Source of the DNA: CAIWHR01 sp963813415
Lineage (GTDB): Bacteria; Pseudomonadota; Gammaproteobacteria; Burkholderiales; Casimicrobiaceae
DNA length: 64,000 nucleotides
Direction of reading: 5' to 3'
NCBI GenBank assembly: GCA_963813415.1
Contig: CAWEYW010000006.1
Span: 62,001-126,000, forward strand
Numbering within the stretch: the stretch's first letter is position 1; the number at the start of each line of letters is the position of its first letter. Shown one piece after another: positions 8,151 through 16,566 of this stretch. The notes below the pieces were generated by a model. That model saw only the letters and a program-made list of their open reading frames with translations, had not been told where the DNA came from and searched no databases. The position numbers were made by a program, and so were the translations under genes.

Positions 8151-9178
8151 GCCGCGCGTTCCGGACGTACGCTTCCGGATCGGCGCAAGCGCGTCAACGC
8201 CATGTCGACCACGATGTCGAACGCCCGGTGCAGCGCTTCGGGACTCGCGATCCCTTTGCCGGCGATGTCGAAAGCGGTCCCCTGTGCGGCGGTCGTGATC
8301 GGCACGGGCAGGCCGCCCATCACCGTCACGCCACGCTCGAAGCCCATCGTCTTCATGGCGATCTGCCCCTGGTCGTGGTACATCGTCAGCACACCGTTGA
8401 AGCGTTCGCGCCGCGCCAACAGGAAAGCGGTGTCGGCAGGATAGGGGCCGCGCGCATCGATGCCTTCCCTCTGGAGGCGGGCGATGGCGGGGGCGATGAC
8501 ATCGATCTCCTCGCGTCCCATGGTGCCGCCTTCCCCTCCATGCGGGTTGAGCGCGCAGACGGCAAGCTTCGGTCGCTCGACGCCGCTCATCTTGAGCGCA
8601 CCATCGATGATATACGCACCGTTGCACACCGCGTCGATGGTGATCTGGTCGGCGACCTCGCGCAACGCGATGTGCGACGTGACACGCGAGGACCAGAGTC
8701 CGTCGAGGACATTGAGCTCGCAACCAAGGCCGTGGAAATCGAGCTGCTTGGCGAAGTATTCGAGCTCGTCCTCCACGTCGAGACCCGCGAGGCGCATCGC
8801 CTGCTTGTTGAGTGGTGCGAAGAGCACGCCGTCGACTTGCTCGCGAGTGAGCGCCCGCGCGGCAGCTTCCAGCACGGCGAGGACCGATCGTCCAGCCTTC
8901 GCGGTGGCTTTGCCGCACTCGATCGCCGCGACATCGATGACCGGCAGAGGCACGAAGCTCGGGCGGCCGGACGCGAACGAAAGGTGACCGAGATCATCGC
9001 AGCGCACCGCGTCGAGACGCACGTTGGCGATGCGCTGCCCCATCTCCCACACGGCGGGTGCACCGAGGACCACGATGTCCGCGCGCTCGTAAACCTGCGG
9101 CATGGCGAGCAGCTTGGCCGCAACCTCGGGTCCCACTCCGTTGGGATCGCCCAGGAGCACTCCGATGCGTGGTTTCAT
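8147..9178 (-). CDS. pdxA2: PdxA-family 4-phospho-threonate/erythronate-type dehydrogenase
   Basis: 343 residues. Starts with KPRIGVLLGDPNGVGPEVAA; metal/substrate histidines lie in VTSHIALREV, ALNPHGGEGGTMG and TMYHDQGQIAMK. PdxA enzymes oxidise and decarboxylate 4-phosphohydroxythreonine for vitamin B6; the paralogue PdxA2 acts on 4-phospho-D-threonate or -erythronate after DUF1537 kinases. Location in a TRAP/GntR catabolic operon and close to a DUF1537 kinase favours PdxA2. ATG at 9178 overlaps the upstream gntR stop (ATGA) and the 3' end overlaps the DapA-family start (GTGA), so the three form one translation-coupled block. Confidence 0.85.
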   Translation of the reverse strand: MKPRIGVLLGDPNGVGPEVAAKLLAMPQVYERADIVVLGAPAVWEMGQRIANVRLDAVRCDDLGHLSFASGRPSFVPLPVIDVAAIECGKATAKAGRSVLAVLEAAARALTREQVDGVLFAPLNKQAMRLAGLDVEDELEYFAKQLDFHGLGCELNVLDGLWSSRVTSHIALREVADQITIDAVCNGAYIIDGALKMSGVERPKLAVCALNPHGGEGGTMGREEIDVIAPAIARLQREGIDARGPYPADTAFLLARRERFNGVLTMYHDQGQIAMKTMGFERGVTVMGGLPVPITTAAQGTAFDIAGKGIASPEALHRAFDIVVDMALTRLRRSGSVRPERAA

Positions 9179-9936
9179 GCTTTCTTCCTTGCGGGAACGG
9201 TCGCGGTGCGACGCACCGTGCTCGTTTCCAGCGCTTTCCAGGTTTGTCCGAGATGCGCCTTGAGCACGCGGGCGAGGACTGCGGGCTCCCGTCGTTCGAG
9301 GGCGCCCATGATCGCCTCGTGATCGGCGATGGCGCTGCTCCAGCGCTCCTCGCCCCATAGCGCGCTGCTGGTGGACAGGAAGCGTGCACGATAGAGGCGC
9401 GCATTGAGGGTCTGATGCAGCCGTTGCAGGGTCGCGTTGCCGCAAGCACCCGCGATGCCGAGATGGATCTGCTGATTGAGCTTGAAGTACTCCAGCCGAT
9501 CGCGGCGGCGATACGCCTTCAGCATCAGGGCGTGTTTCTGGCGCAGCTCGGCGATCTTGGCGTCGCTCGCGACGTGGCAGGCCAGCTCGGCCGCAGCGGC
9601 TTCGACCGCGCCCAGTGCCGTCAGCATGTCCTCGACTTCCCGGGCATCGGGATTGGCGACGTACGCACCGCGATTTGGCACGAGGTCCACCAATCCTTCG
9701 CTGGCCAGCAGCTTGATGCCCTCGCGCAATGGCGTGCGCGATACGTGCAGCTTTTCGGCGAGGCGTTGCTCGTTGAGCTTTTCGCCGGGCTGCAGCACGT
9801 CCTCGGCGATGAGATCACGCAGCCGCTCGGCCACGCGTCCTGCCAGCGTCTGGCGCTCGATGCCCAGCGATGGGGCCACGGCGGCCTCGATCGCCGTCGG
9901 CGCAGCCAGTCGTTGGGGACGCACGCGTGCAGCCAT
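9175..9936 (-). CDS. GntR-family (FadR/FCD) transcriptional regulator
   Basis: 253 residues. Winged helix at about 30-100 (LAGRVAERLRDLIAEDVLQP, LNEQRLAEKLHVSRTPLREG, GLVDLVPNRGAYVA) followed by an FCD ligand domain with metal-type histidines in NQQIHLGIAGACGN, ADHEAIM and KAHLGQ. FCD regulators usually repress sugar-acid or organic-acid operons and release DNA on binding the substrate or an intermediate. The gene is embedded between dctM and the pdxA-like gene with overlaps on both sides, so it probably controls its own operon; a matching operator candidate lies at 12848. Confidence 0.88.
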   Translation of the reverse strand: MAARVRPQRLAAPTAIEAAVAPSLGIERQTLAGRVAERLRDLIAEDVLQPGEKLNEQRLAEKLHVSRTPLREGIKLLASEGLVDLVPNRGAYVANPDAREVEDMLTALGAVEAAAAELACHVASDAKIAELRQKHALMLKAYRRRDRLEYFKLNQQIHLGIAGACGNATLQRLHQTLNARLYRARFLSTSSALWGEERWSSAIADHEAIMGALERREPAVLARVLKAHLGQTWKALETSTVRRTATVPARKKA

Positions 9937-11219
9937 TATCGGTAAGCCCAGTCCACGAGGCCCAGGGCCACCACCGGAACATAGGTCACGAGCGCAAGAA
10001 CCGTGAGCAGCACCGCGATGAAGGGCAAATTGACCTTGGTGGTTCGCCACATGTCGGTCTTTGCGATCGAGCACGATGTCGCGAGGACGCTTGCCACCGG
10101 CGGCGTCTGCTGCCCGATGGCGAGGTTCAGCGTGACGATGATGCCGAAATGCACGAGATCGATGCCGACGGCCTGGACCAGAGGCAGGACGATCGGCACC
10201 ACCAGGATGATCGCCGCCGCGCTGTGCAGGAACATCCCGATGACGAGCAGGAAGACATTCAGGAACAGCAGCACCAGCCATTTCTCGTGGGTCATCTGCG
10301 TGATGGCCAGCGCGAGCTCCTGCGGGAGCTGGATCTTGGTGAGATACAGCCCCAGCACGGCGGACGCCGCCACGAGCAGCATCACCGTCGCGGTCTGCAG
10401 CACGCCATCGACTGCCGCGCGGTACAACTGGCGCAGGTTGAGATCGCGATAGATCACGCCGCTCACCAGCAGTGCCGCAAGCACCGCAAGACCGGCCCCC
10501 TCCGTTGCGGTGACTACGCCGCCGAAAATGCCGCCGAGAATGATGACCGGCAGCAGCAACGCCCAGCCGGCCTCGCGCAGGGCTGTCCATAGACGCTGCA
10601 GACTGAAGGCCGCTTCGCGAGGCAGGTTGTATTTCACCGCGTAGTAGTACGACACCGCCATGAGACCGAAGCCGCCCAGCACGCCAGGCACCACGCCACT
10701 CAGGAAAAGCTTCAGCACCGAGGTGTCGGCGATGGCCGCATAGAGAATCATCGGGATCGACGGCGGAATGATGATCGCCAGCGATCCTGCGCTGGAGGTC
10801 ACCGCGGCGGCAAACTCGCCGCTGTAGCCGCGCCGCTTCATCGAAGGGATGAGGACGGAGCCCACCGCGGCCACATCCGCAACGGCTGACCCCGAGATCT
10901 CCGCGAAGAACATGTTGACGCCGATGTTGACGATCGCGAGCCCGCCGCGCACGAAGCCCACCATCGCACTGACGAGATTGACGAGACGTTGCGATATGCC
11001 GCCCGTGTTCATGAGGGCGCCGGCCAGGACGAACAGCGGAACCGCCAGCAACGGAAAGCTGGTCGAGCTCTTGTACATCGTGAGGGCGACATCGACCAAC
11101 GCGGCCGGCCCGATGCTGAGGACGATGCCAGCCATCCCGACAGCGCCGATGGCGACGGCGATGGGCACGTCGATCATCACCAGCGTCACCATCCCGAGCA
11201 TCACGAGTGCGGCCGCCAT
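9936..11219 (-). CDS. dctM: TRAP transporter large permease (DctM family)
   Basis: 427 residues, about 12-13 hydrophobic segments, typical of DctM. Signature segments include FPLLAVPLFVLAGALMNTGG, FFAEISGSAVADVAAVGSVL, SSAGSLAIIIPPSIPMI, ATEGAGLAVLAALL and LNLAIGQQTPPVAS. It forms the sodium-coupled translocation channel with the Q subunit at 11220 and takes substrate from the P protein at 11789. Start is directly after the Q stop, and the end overlaps the gntR start (TAATG). Cargo is likely a sugar acid or similar carboxylate given the operon. Confidence 0.93.
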   Translation of the reverse strand: MAAALVMLGMVTLVMIDVPIAVAIGAVGMAGIVLSIGPAALVDVALTMYKSSTSFPLLAVPLFVLAGALMNTGGISQRLVNLVSAMVGFVRGGLAIVNIGVNMFFAEISGSAVADVAAVGSVLIPSMKRRGYSGEFAAAVTSSAGSLAIIIPPSIPMILYAAIADTSVLKLFLSGVVPGVLGGFGLMAVSYYYAVKYNLPREAAFSLQRLWTALREAGWALLLPVIILGGIFGGVVTATEGAGLAVLAALLVSGVIYRDLNLRQLYRAAVDGVLQTATVMLLVAASAVLGLYLTKIQLPQELALAITQMTHEKWLVLLFLNVFLLVIGMFLHSAAAIILVVPIVLPLVQAVGIDLVHFGIIVTLNLAIGQQTPPVASVLATSCSIAKTDMWRTTKVNLPFIAVLLTVLALVTYVPVVALGLVDWAYR

Positions 11220-11768
11220 CTATTCCGCCTCCACCACGGGCTGGTGCGCCATGGCCTCCCGGATTGCTTCCTCGCGCGCCCTTTCCTCGGGGTTCACGCC
11301 GGCGCGAACCTGCGCGAGCTTGTCCGGGAGGCTCATCGCCTGGGCGACCATGAACAGCAGCGCACCGATCGGGATGATCGATTGGAGCGCCGCCTGCGAA
11401 ACCCAGGGCAGGCTCGCCAGATGGTCGAACGCGAGCACCTCGAGCACGGTCCAGCCGAACCACCCCAGGACCGCGAAAAACGCGAATACGACGACTTCGG
11501 CGATCGCGAACAGGGACACGCGCACGGTCGGCGGGAGATTCAGCACGAGCTCCGGGAAGCCGAGATGCACGCGCTTCAGCGCCGCGAGTGCGGCGCCGAA
11601 GTACGTGAGCCACGACAGCAGCACCGAGGCAACCTCGTCGTACCATGTGAGCGAGGCTCCGATGGTCCGGAAGACGACCCCGCCGATGACCGTGAGCAGC
11701 AGGGCGCCCAGCAACAGCAGGGTGATGATCTCCAGCGTGCGCTCCAGCACGCGTCGAAAGACGCTCAT
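11220..11768 (-). CDS. dctQ: TRAP transporter small permease (DctQ family)
   Basis: 182 residues with four hydrophobic helices: residues about 12-34, 48-68, 86-107 and 128-150. The region between helices 1 and 2 contains WYDEVASVLLSWLTYFGAA, a DctQ hallmark. It pairs with DctM in the inner membrane. The gene sits 20 bp after dctP and immediately before dctM with no gap, the standard PQM order. Confidence 0.9.
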   Translation of the reverse strand: MSVFRRVLERTLEIITLLLLGALLLTVIGGVVFRTIGASLTWYDEVASVLLSWLTYFGAALAALKRVHLGFPELVLNLPPTVRVSLFAIAEVVVFAFFAVLGWFGWTVLEVLAFDHLASLPWVSQAALQSIIPIGALLFMVAQAMSLPDKLAQVRAGVNPEERAREEAIREAMAHQPVVEAE

Positions 11769-11788
11769 GGATCGGCTGCGCCGTCGCC

Positions 11789-12757
11789 TCAGTGGGCGAG
11801 TTGCAGGGCCTTGTCGATCAGCTGCTTCCCGTTGGGCACTTCCTTGCCGAACTCCTCGTAGATCGGTGCGCTCGCCTTCACGAAGGCCTCGCGATCGGCG
11901 GTGTTGACCACCATGCCGGCCGCTTTCAGTTTCGTGAGCAGATCGGCGTCGAGCCGGGCGCCCTCGTCGAGCGCCATCTTCTGGATCTGTGGCGCGATTT
12001 CCAGCACGGCCTGCTTCACCTTGTCGGGGAGCTTATTCCAGCTCGCCGCGCCGGTCATCAGGAACGCCGGCGAGTAGAGATGATTGGTGAGCGACAGGTA
12101 TTTCTGCACTTCGTAGAACTTCGCACCCCAAACGTTCGTCAGCGGATTCTCCTGCCCATCGATGACCTTCGTCTGCATGGCGACGAACAGCTCCGAAAAC
12201 CCCATCGGGGTGGGGTTCGCGCCCCAGGCCTTGAACATCTTGATGCGCCACACACCCTCCGGAACGCGCAGCTTGATTCCCGCGAGATCGGCCGGCTTGT
12301 TGATCGGACGCATGCTGTTGGTGATGTGCCGGAAGCCGTTCTCCCAGGTGGAGATCAGTCTGACACCCTTGGGAAGAAGCGTCGGCGCAAGCGTGGTCTG
12401 GACGAGTCCGCGATCGATTGCGAGCACATGGGCGCGGTCCTTCACCACGAAGGGCATGTCGAACAGGCCGAACTCCGGCGTGATCGACGACATATAGGAG
12501 GACACCAGCGTGAAATTCACGGTGCCGAGGCGAAGCTTCTGCACGAGCTCCTTCTCGTCCCCGAGCTGGCCGTCCGCGTAGTACTTGACCTGGTGCTCGG
12601 GCCCCAGCTTTTCCTGGAGCCGCTTGGCGAACTCGGCCGAGGTTATGCCCTGCAGCGACGACGCGGCCGCACCGATCGCCACGGTGATGGTTTCGGCAAC
12701 GGCATTGCCGGCGATGGCGAGCCCGCACAGCAGCAACACCCGAAGCAGCTTGTTCAT
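11789..12757 (-). CDS. dctP: TRAP transporter substrate-binding protein (DctP family)
   Basis: 322 residues with a cleavable signal peptide (residues 1-21, ending GNAVA-E). DctP features include KYYADGQLGDEKELVQKLRLG, FDMPFVVKDRAHV, IKLRVPEG, MGFSELFVAMQTKVIDGQEN (the conserved carboxylate-contact region carries the arginine in KLRVPEG) and NPLTNVWGAKFYEVQKYLS. ATG at 12757 has a GGAGGA site 5 bp upstream, so it is the strong first gene of the operon ending at 7170. Ligand is inferred to be a sugar acid from the downstream genes. Confidence 0.92.
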   Translation of the reverse strand: MNKLLRVLLLCGLAIAGNAVAETITVAIGAAASSLQGITSAEFAKRLQEKLGPEHQVKYYADGQLGDEKELVQKLRLGTVNFTLVSSYMSSITPEFGLFDMPFVVKDRAHVLAIDRGLVQTTLAPTLLPKGVRLISTWENGFRHITNSMRPINKPADLAGIKLRVPEGVWRIKMFKAWGANPTPMGFSELFVAMQTKVIDGQENPLTNVWGAKFYEVQKYLSLTNHLYSPAFLMTGAASWNKLPDKVKQAVLEIAPQIQKMALDEGARLDADLLTKLKAAGMVVNTADREAFVKASAPIYEEFGKEVPNGKQLIDKALQLAH

Positions 12758-12847
12758 TGCATCCTCCTCGATGAACGCCTGACGCCCTTGCCGGGTCTTT
12801 TCATGACGCGAGGCGCCGCCGGCGGCATGCCGACGGAGCATCCCCAA

Positions 12848-12871
12848 TTGCATGCATAACATTGTATGCAA
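12848..12871. promoter_or_regulatory. Candidate GntR/FCD operator upstream of the TRAP operon
   Basis: An imperfect palindrome has arms TTGCATGC at the left and GTATGCAA at the right around an AT-rich centre. The right part TTGTATGCAA differs at one base from the TTGTATACAA-type site of several FCD regulators. It is the only AT-rich island upstream of dctP, 91 bp from its start. The regulator at 9175 is the natural partner; this is inferred. Confidence 0.55.
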
Positions 12872-13042
12872 AATTTAAAAAGACGCAACAATTTCCCCGC
12901 GCGATGCGATGCGAGACGGGTGCGGCCCACCGCTAACCGCCCAGCCTCGAGCCCTGCCATCGTCGAGGCGGATTGCTGCTCGGCGCGCCTTTGGGTCCCG
13001 CTCCCCGGATCGGCTACCGTCGTCCGGAGTGGGCTACCGACC

Positions 13043-14479
13043 TCAGGGTGCGGTGTACGCGGTCTTCACCGTCGTGAAGAATTCCGCCGCATACCGGCCC
13101 TGCTCGCGTGAGCCGTAGCTCGAACCCTTCCGGCCGCCAAACGGCACGTGATAGTCGACGCCCGCCGTGGGCAGGTTGACCATCACCATCCCGGCCTGCG
13201 CATGCCGCTTGAAATGCGAAGCGTGCTTGAGCGACGTCGTCACCACGCCCGCGCACAAGCCGAACTCGGTGTCGTTGGCGAGTGCGAGTGCCTCGTCGTA
13301 GTCGCGGGCCCGGATCACGCATGCCACGGGGCCGAAGATCTCCTCGCGGGCGATGCGCATCGTGTTGGTCGCCTCGGCGAACAACGCGGGCGCCAAGTAA
13401 TAACCGTCCTTCGCGCGCTTCACGCGCTCGCCTCCGGTGACGAGCCGCGCCGATTCGGATTTGCCGATCTCGATGTAGCGCAGGTCCTGCTCGAGCTGAC
13501 TCTGGTCGACGACCGGTCCGATCTCGGTGCCCGCCGCGAGCGCGTCGTCCACCTTGAGCGCCTTCAGCCGATCAGCGAGCGCCGCAACGAAGCGATCGTG
13601 AATCCCGGCGGTGACGATCAGACGTGACGATGCGGTGCACCGCTGCCCCGTCGAGAAGTACGCGCCTTGCGCGGCTGCATTGACCGCCACGGCGAGGTCG
13701 GCGTCGTCCAGCACCACCAGTGGATTCTTGCCGCCCATTTCGAGCTGGATCTTGGCCATGCGCGATATCGCCTTGGCGGCAATCGCCTGGCCGGTGCTCA
13801 CCGAGCCGGTGAAGCTGATGGCTGCGACGTCGCGGTGGTTGACGATCGCCTCGCCGACCACCGAGCCGCGCCCGACCACCAGATTGAACACGCCTGACGG
13901 AACCCCTGCCTTGACCAGGATCTCGGCGAGTGCCCAGGCGCATCCCGGCACGAGGTCCGCCGGTTTGAAGACTACGGTGTTGCCGTACGCGAGCGCGGGC
14001 GCGATCTTCCACGCTGGAATGGCGATCGGAAAATTCCAGGGCGTGATGAGCCCGATCACGCCAACTGGCTCGCGCGTGATCTCGACGTCGACCCCGGGCC
14101 GCACGGACGGAAGTTTCTCACCCGCCAGGCGCAGTACTTCGCCGGCGAAGAACTTGAAGATCTGCCCTGCGCGCATTGCCTCGCCGACGCCCTCGCCGAG
14201 CGTCTTGCCCTCTTCGCGCGCGAGCAGCCGGCCGAGCTCGTCCTTGCGTGCGAGGATTTCGGTGCCGGCACGGTCGAGGATGTTGGAACGCTCCTGGATC
14301 GAGCCCGTGGCCCACCCCGGAAAGGCCTGCTTGGCCGCGGCGATCGCCGCCGTGGTCTGCGCCGCATCGGCCTGCGCGTATTCGCCGATCACGTCCGTCA
14401 CGTCCGACGGATTGCGGTTGATGGTCGTCGTTGCGCCAGCGACCCACTCGCCGGCAATGTAATTCCTGAACGTGCTCAT
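13043..14479 (-). CDS. Aldehyde dehydrogenase, 2-oxoglutarate (or succinate) semialdehyde type
   Basis: 478 residues, full-length NAD(P)-dependent aldehyde dehydrogenase. TPWNFPIAIPAWKIAPAL and VVFKPAD form the cofactor site, general base Glu247 lies in IQLEMGGKNP, and nucleophile Cys281 in TGQRCTASS. The C-terminus contains VPFGGRKGSSYGSREQG. Overall it resembles 2-oxoglutarate semialdehyde (2,5-dioxopentanoate) dehydrogenases of pentonate and hydroxyproline catabolism. The FAH-family gene 80 bp upstream on the same strand supports this, since such enzymes make the semialdehyde substrate. Succinate semialdehyde dehydrogenase is the main alternative. Confidence 0.85.
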   Translation of the reverse strand: MSTFRNYIAGEWVAGATTTINRNPSDVTDVIGEYAQADAAQTTAAIAAAKQAFPGWATGSIQERSNILDRAGTEILARKDELGRLLAREEGKTLGEGVGEAMRAGQIFKFFAGEVLRLAGEKLPSVRPGVDVEITREPVGVIGLITPWNFPIAIPAWKIAPALAYGNTVVFKPADLVPGCAWALAEILVKAGVPSGVFNLVVGRGSVVGEAIVNHRDVAAISFTGSVSTGQAIAAKAISRMAKIQLEMGGKNPLVVLDDADLAVAVNAAAQGAYFSTGQRCTASSRLIVTAGIHDRFVAALADRLKALKVDDALAAGTEIGPVVDQSQLEQDLRYIEIGKSESARLVTGGERVKRAKDGYYLAPALFAEATNTMRIAREEIFGPVACVIRARDYDEALALANDTEFGLCAGVVTTSLKHASHFKRHAQAGMVMVNLPTAGVDYHVPFGGRKGSSYGSREQGRYAAEFFTTVKTAYTAP

Positions 14480-14559
14480 GGATAGACTCTCGATGAAAGC
14501 TGGTTGTGCGGCAATGCTGTCGCGGCGTTGTTGCGTCCGATGTGTCGCGGACCCACTGC

Positions 14560-15744
14560 TCAGAGCAGTTTTCGCCGCGCGAGGTTCTTCATCAGGGCGC
14601 CTGCACCGAAGGTCCACGGCGCAATCTTGTCCGAGTGGTTGACGCGGTTGACCAGCGCACCGAGCGCCGGCGTCGATACCGTCACGATGTCGCCCACGAC
14701 GTGCGTGAATCCCTGTCCGGGTGCCAGGCGGTCCTTCGTCGGCGCGAACATCGTGCCGAGAAACAGCACGAAGCCGTCGGGGTACTGGTGGTTCGAGCCG
14801 ATCGCCTGCGCAACCATGTCCAGAGGATCGCGGCTCATCATCGCCATCGAGCTGTGGCCCGTCAGCTCGAAGGCGTCGGGGCCGTCCACGCGCATGTCGA
14901 GATCGCAGCGGCGAACGTCGGCGATGCCGAAATGGTCGTCGAAGAGTCTGATGAAGGGGCCGATCGCGCAGGACGCGTTGTTGTCCTTGGCCTTGCCGAG
15001 CAGCAGTGCGCTGCGTCCCTCGAAGTCGCGCAGGTTCACGTCATTGCCAAGCGTGGCACCCAGCACCTCGCCGCGGCTGTTCACGACCAGGACGATCTCG
15101 GGTTCCGGGTTGTTCCATTCCGATTCGGGATGGATGCCGATGTCCGCGCCGGTGCCCACCGCGGACATCGGCTGCGACTTGGTAAAGATTTCCGCGTCAG
15201 GACCGATGCCCACTTCCAGGTACTGTGACCACAGGCGCTGCTCGATCAGCACTTCCTTGACCCGCGCGGCTTCCTTCGACCCGGGGCGGATGGTCGACAG
15301 GTTGTCGCCAATCACCGCCACGATCGACTGGCGGACCGCTTCCGCCTTCGATGGGTCGCCGCGGGCCTGCTCCTCGATGACCCGCTCCAGCATGCTCGAT
15401 ACGAACGTCACGCCACCCGCCTTGATCGCCTGCAGGTCGCAGGGAGCGAGCAGCCAGGGGGTCGCCGGATTGCGGTCGTGCTCGGAAGCATTGGCGAGAA
15501 TCTCCGCAAGGCCGCCGATGCGCGGCAGGTCGCCCGCGTCGCGCATCGCCGCAACCGGATCGGCCAGCTCGAGCAGGTCACGCATGGTCGGCGCTACGCG
15601 CGAGGCATCGTAGAGCGCGTCGTTCCTGACGAGTGCGAGGACCGGGCCGTCCGCCGTGGGCGACCATGCACGTCCGACGAGCATCGCGCGCTTGGCGTCG
15701 GACGGGAGGCAATGACTCGGGCTCATGTACTCACGAAGCTGCAT
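14560..15744 (-). CDS. Fumarylacetoacetate hydrolase-family enzyme, possible 2-keto-3-deoxy-pentonate dehydratase
   Basis: 394 residues of the long FAH subgroup. The C-terminal FAH fold has IGIHPESEWNNPEPEIVL (metal-binding Glu-x-Glu), NDVNLRDFEGRS, and KAKDNNASCAIGPFI. Known long FAH members include 2-keto-3-deoxy-D-arabinonate dehydratase, which forms 2-oxoglutarate semialdehyde. The next gene on the same strand is a semialdehyde dehydrogenase, so the pair would turn a 2-keto-3-deoxypentonate into 2-oxoglutarate. This role is inferred. ATG at 15744 chosen; an ATG four codons upstream (15756) is also possible. Confidence 0.8.
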   Translation of the reverse strand: MQLREYMSPSHCLPSDAKRAMLVGRAWSPTADGPVLALVRNDALYDASRVAPTMRDLLELADPVAAMRDAGDLPRIGGLAEILANASEHDRNPATPWLLAPCDLQAIKAGGVTFVSSMLERVIEEQARGDPSKAEAVRQSIVAVIGDNLSTIRPGSKEAARVKEVLIEQRLWSQYLEVGIGPDAEIFTKSQPMSAVGTGADIGIHPESEWNNPEPEIVLVVNSRGEVLGATLGNDVNLRDFEGRSALLLGKAKDNNASCAIGPFIRLFDDHFGIADVRRCDLDMRVDGPDAFELTGHSSMAMMSRDPLDMVAQAIGSNHQYPDGFVLFLGTMFAPTKDRLAPGQGFTHVVGDIVTVSTPALGALVNRVNHSDKIAPWTFGAGALMKNLARRKLL

Positions 15745-16269
15745 CGGCGGAACCATTGGGCATGGAAATGGGGACAGGGATTCGGCTCGGCCGATCGCGC
15801 GGTACTGAGCATGTGCCTTGGCGCCGCGCAGTGCTCGCGGCGACATCGCGACTCGACCGCTCAGCCGCCTCGGCTGCGCTGGACCGGCCGGTTGTGCGCA
15901 TGGCGGATGCCACCGGCGCGCGACTCACGCGTGCGCGCCCGGTCAGGGTGAACAGGCCGGCGACCTTGAACCGCTGCACCGGACATGCGGCAGCACAACG
16001 ATGGTACACGCCAGCGGCCGTAGCGGGGAATGGGGAATGGGGAATGGAATGGCGCCGGCGGTGGCGTCAGGTGGCGGAGTACTTCCTCCAACGCGGATGC
16101 AGCCGTCTTCTTACCAGAGCGCGAATCACACGACAGCATCGCAGGACTTTCCGGGGGCCGGCATGGCGCGCGTGGTGGCCTTGGCGTTCTCCGACCGACG
16201 CCGTGGCACGCCGGCGCAGAACCCTTGCGGCGCTGCATTGTCTATCGGTTTTGTAACCGAGAACATTGC
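15745..16269. other. 525-bp gap with a short tandem repeat
   Basis: No open frame here has a protein-like composition. At 16025-16045 the heptamer GGGGAAT occurs three times in tandem. Just before the next gene, TCGGTT-ttgt-AACCGA (16245-16260) can form a small hairpin. No RNA gene was recognised. Confidence 0.5.
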
Positions 16270-16500
16270 ATGTCACGCAGCCTGATCATGGACGCCGACA
16301 CCGGCGAATCTCCCCGCGACGGGATACCTCATCCTGTCGTCGGCAGTTCCAAAGTCGAGCGGCATTGCCCCCGCTGCGGTATGCCGCTGCGCCGCGTGCG
16401 CCGGACCGCAACCGACCGCCTGCGAAGCCTGGTAAGTCCCGTCCGCCGTTACCAGTGTCTCGGCCTGGGCTGCCATTGGGAAGGGACCTTGCGCAACTGA
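16270..16500 (+). CDS. Small zinc-ribbon protein
   Basis: 76 residues. Two metal knuckles are visible: HCPRCGMPLRRVRR (C-x2-C) near residues 34-37 and YQCLGLGCHWEG (C-x4-C) near residue 65. A basic linker joins them. The frame is short but has a clear zinc-ribbon pattern, ATG at 16270 follows a small inverted repeat, and the gene ends at a compact hairpin. Function unknown; possibly a nucleic-acid-binding or assembly protein. Longer upstream extension of the same frame overlaps low-complexity sequence and is unlikely. Confidence 0.65.
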   Translation: MSRSLIMDADTGESPRDGIPHPVVGSSKVERHCPRCGMPLRRVRRTATDRLRSLVSPVRRYQCLGLGCHWEGTLRN

Positions 16501-16540
16501 GCACGGGCCTTCAGGCCGCGCCGGCTCGGATTTCCGGGGC

Positions 16541-16559
16541 CCGGCCGTTTTTTGGCCGG
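16541..16559. terminator. Hairpin between convergent genes
   Basis: CCGGCC-gtttttt-GGCCGG: the T-run is inside the loop rather than after the stem, so it is an unusual terminator at best. It lies between the zinc-ribbon gene and the convergent cupin gene, where a terminator is expected. Confidence 0.4.
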
Positions 16560-16566
16560 CGCTCCG

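Noticed and set aside
7170..8918. 582-codon fusion of the DapA-family gene with upstream sequence
   Set aside because: The upstream part is out of frame with the PdxA-like gene it overlaps; the GTG at 8150 with GTGA overlap explains the real start.
9175..11646. 823-codon minus-strand frame
   Set aside because: Only the last 253 codons are a real GntR protein; the rest is antisense-like sequence in the wrong frame through dctM and dctQ.
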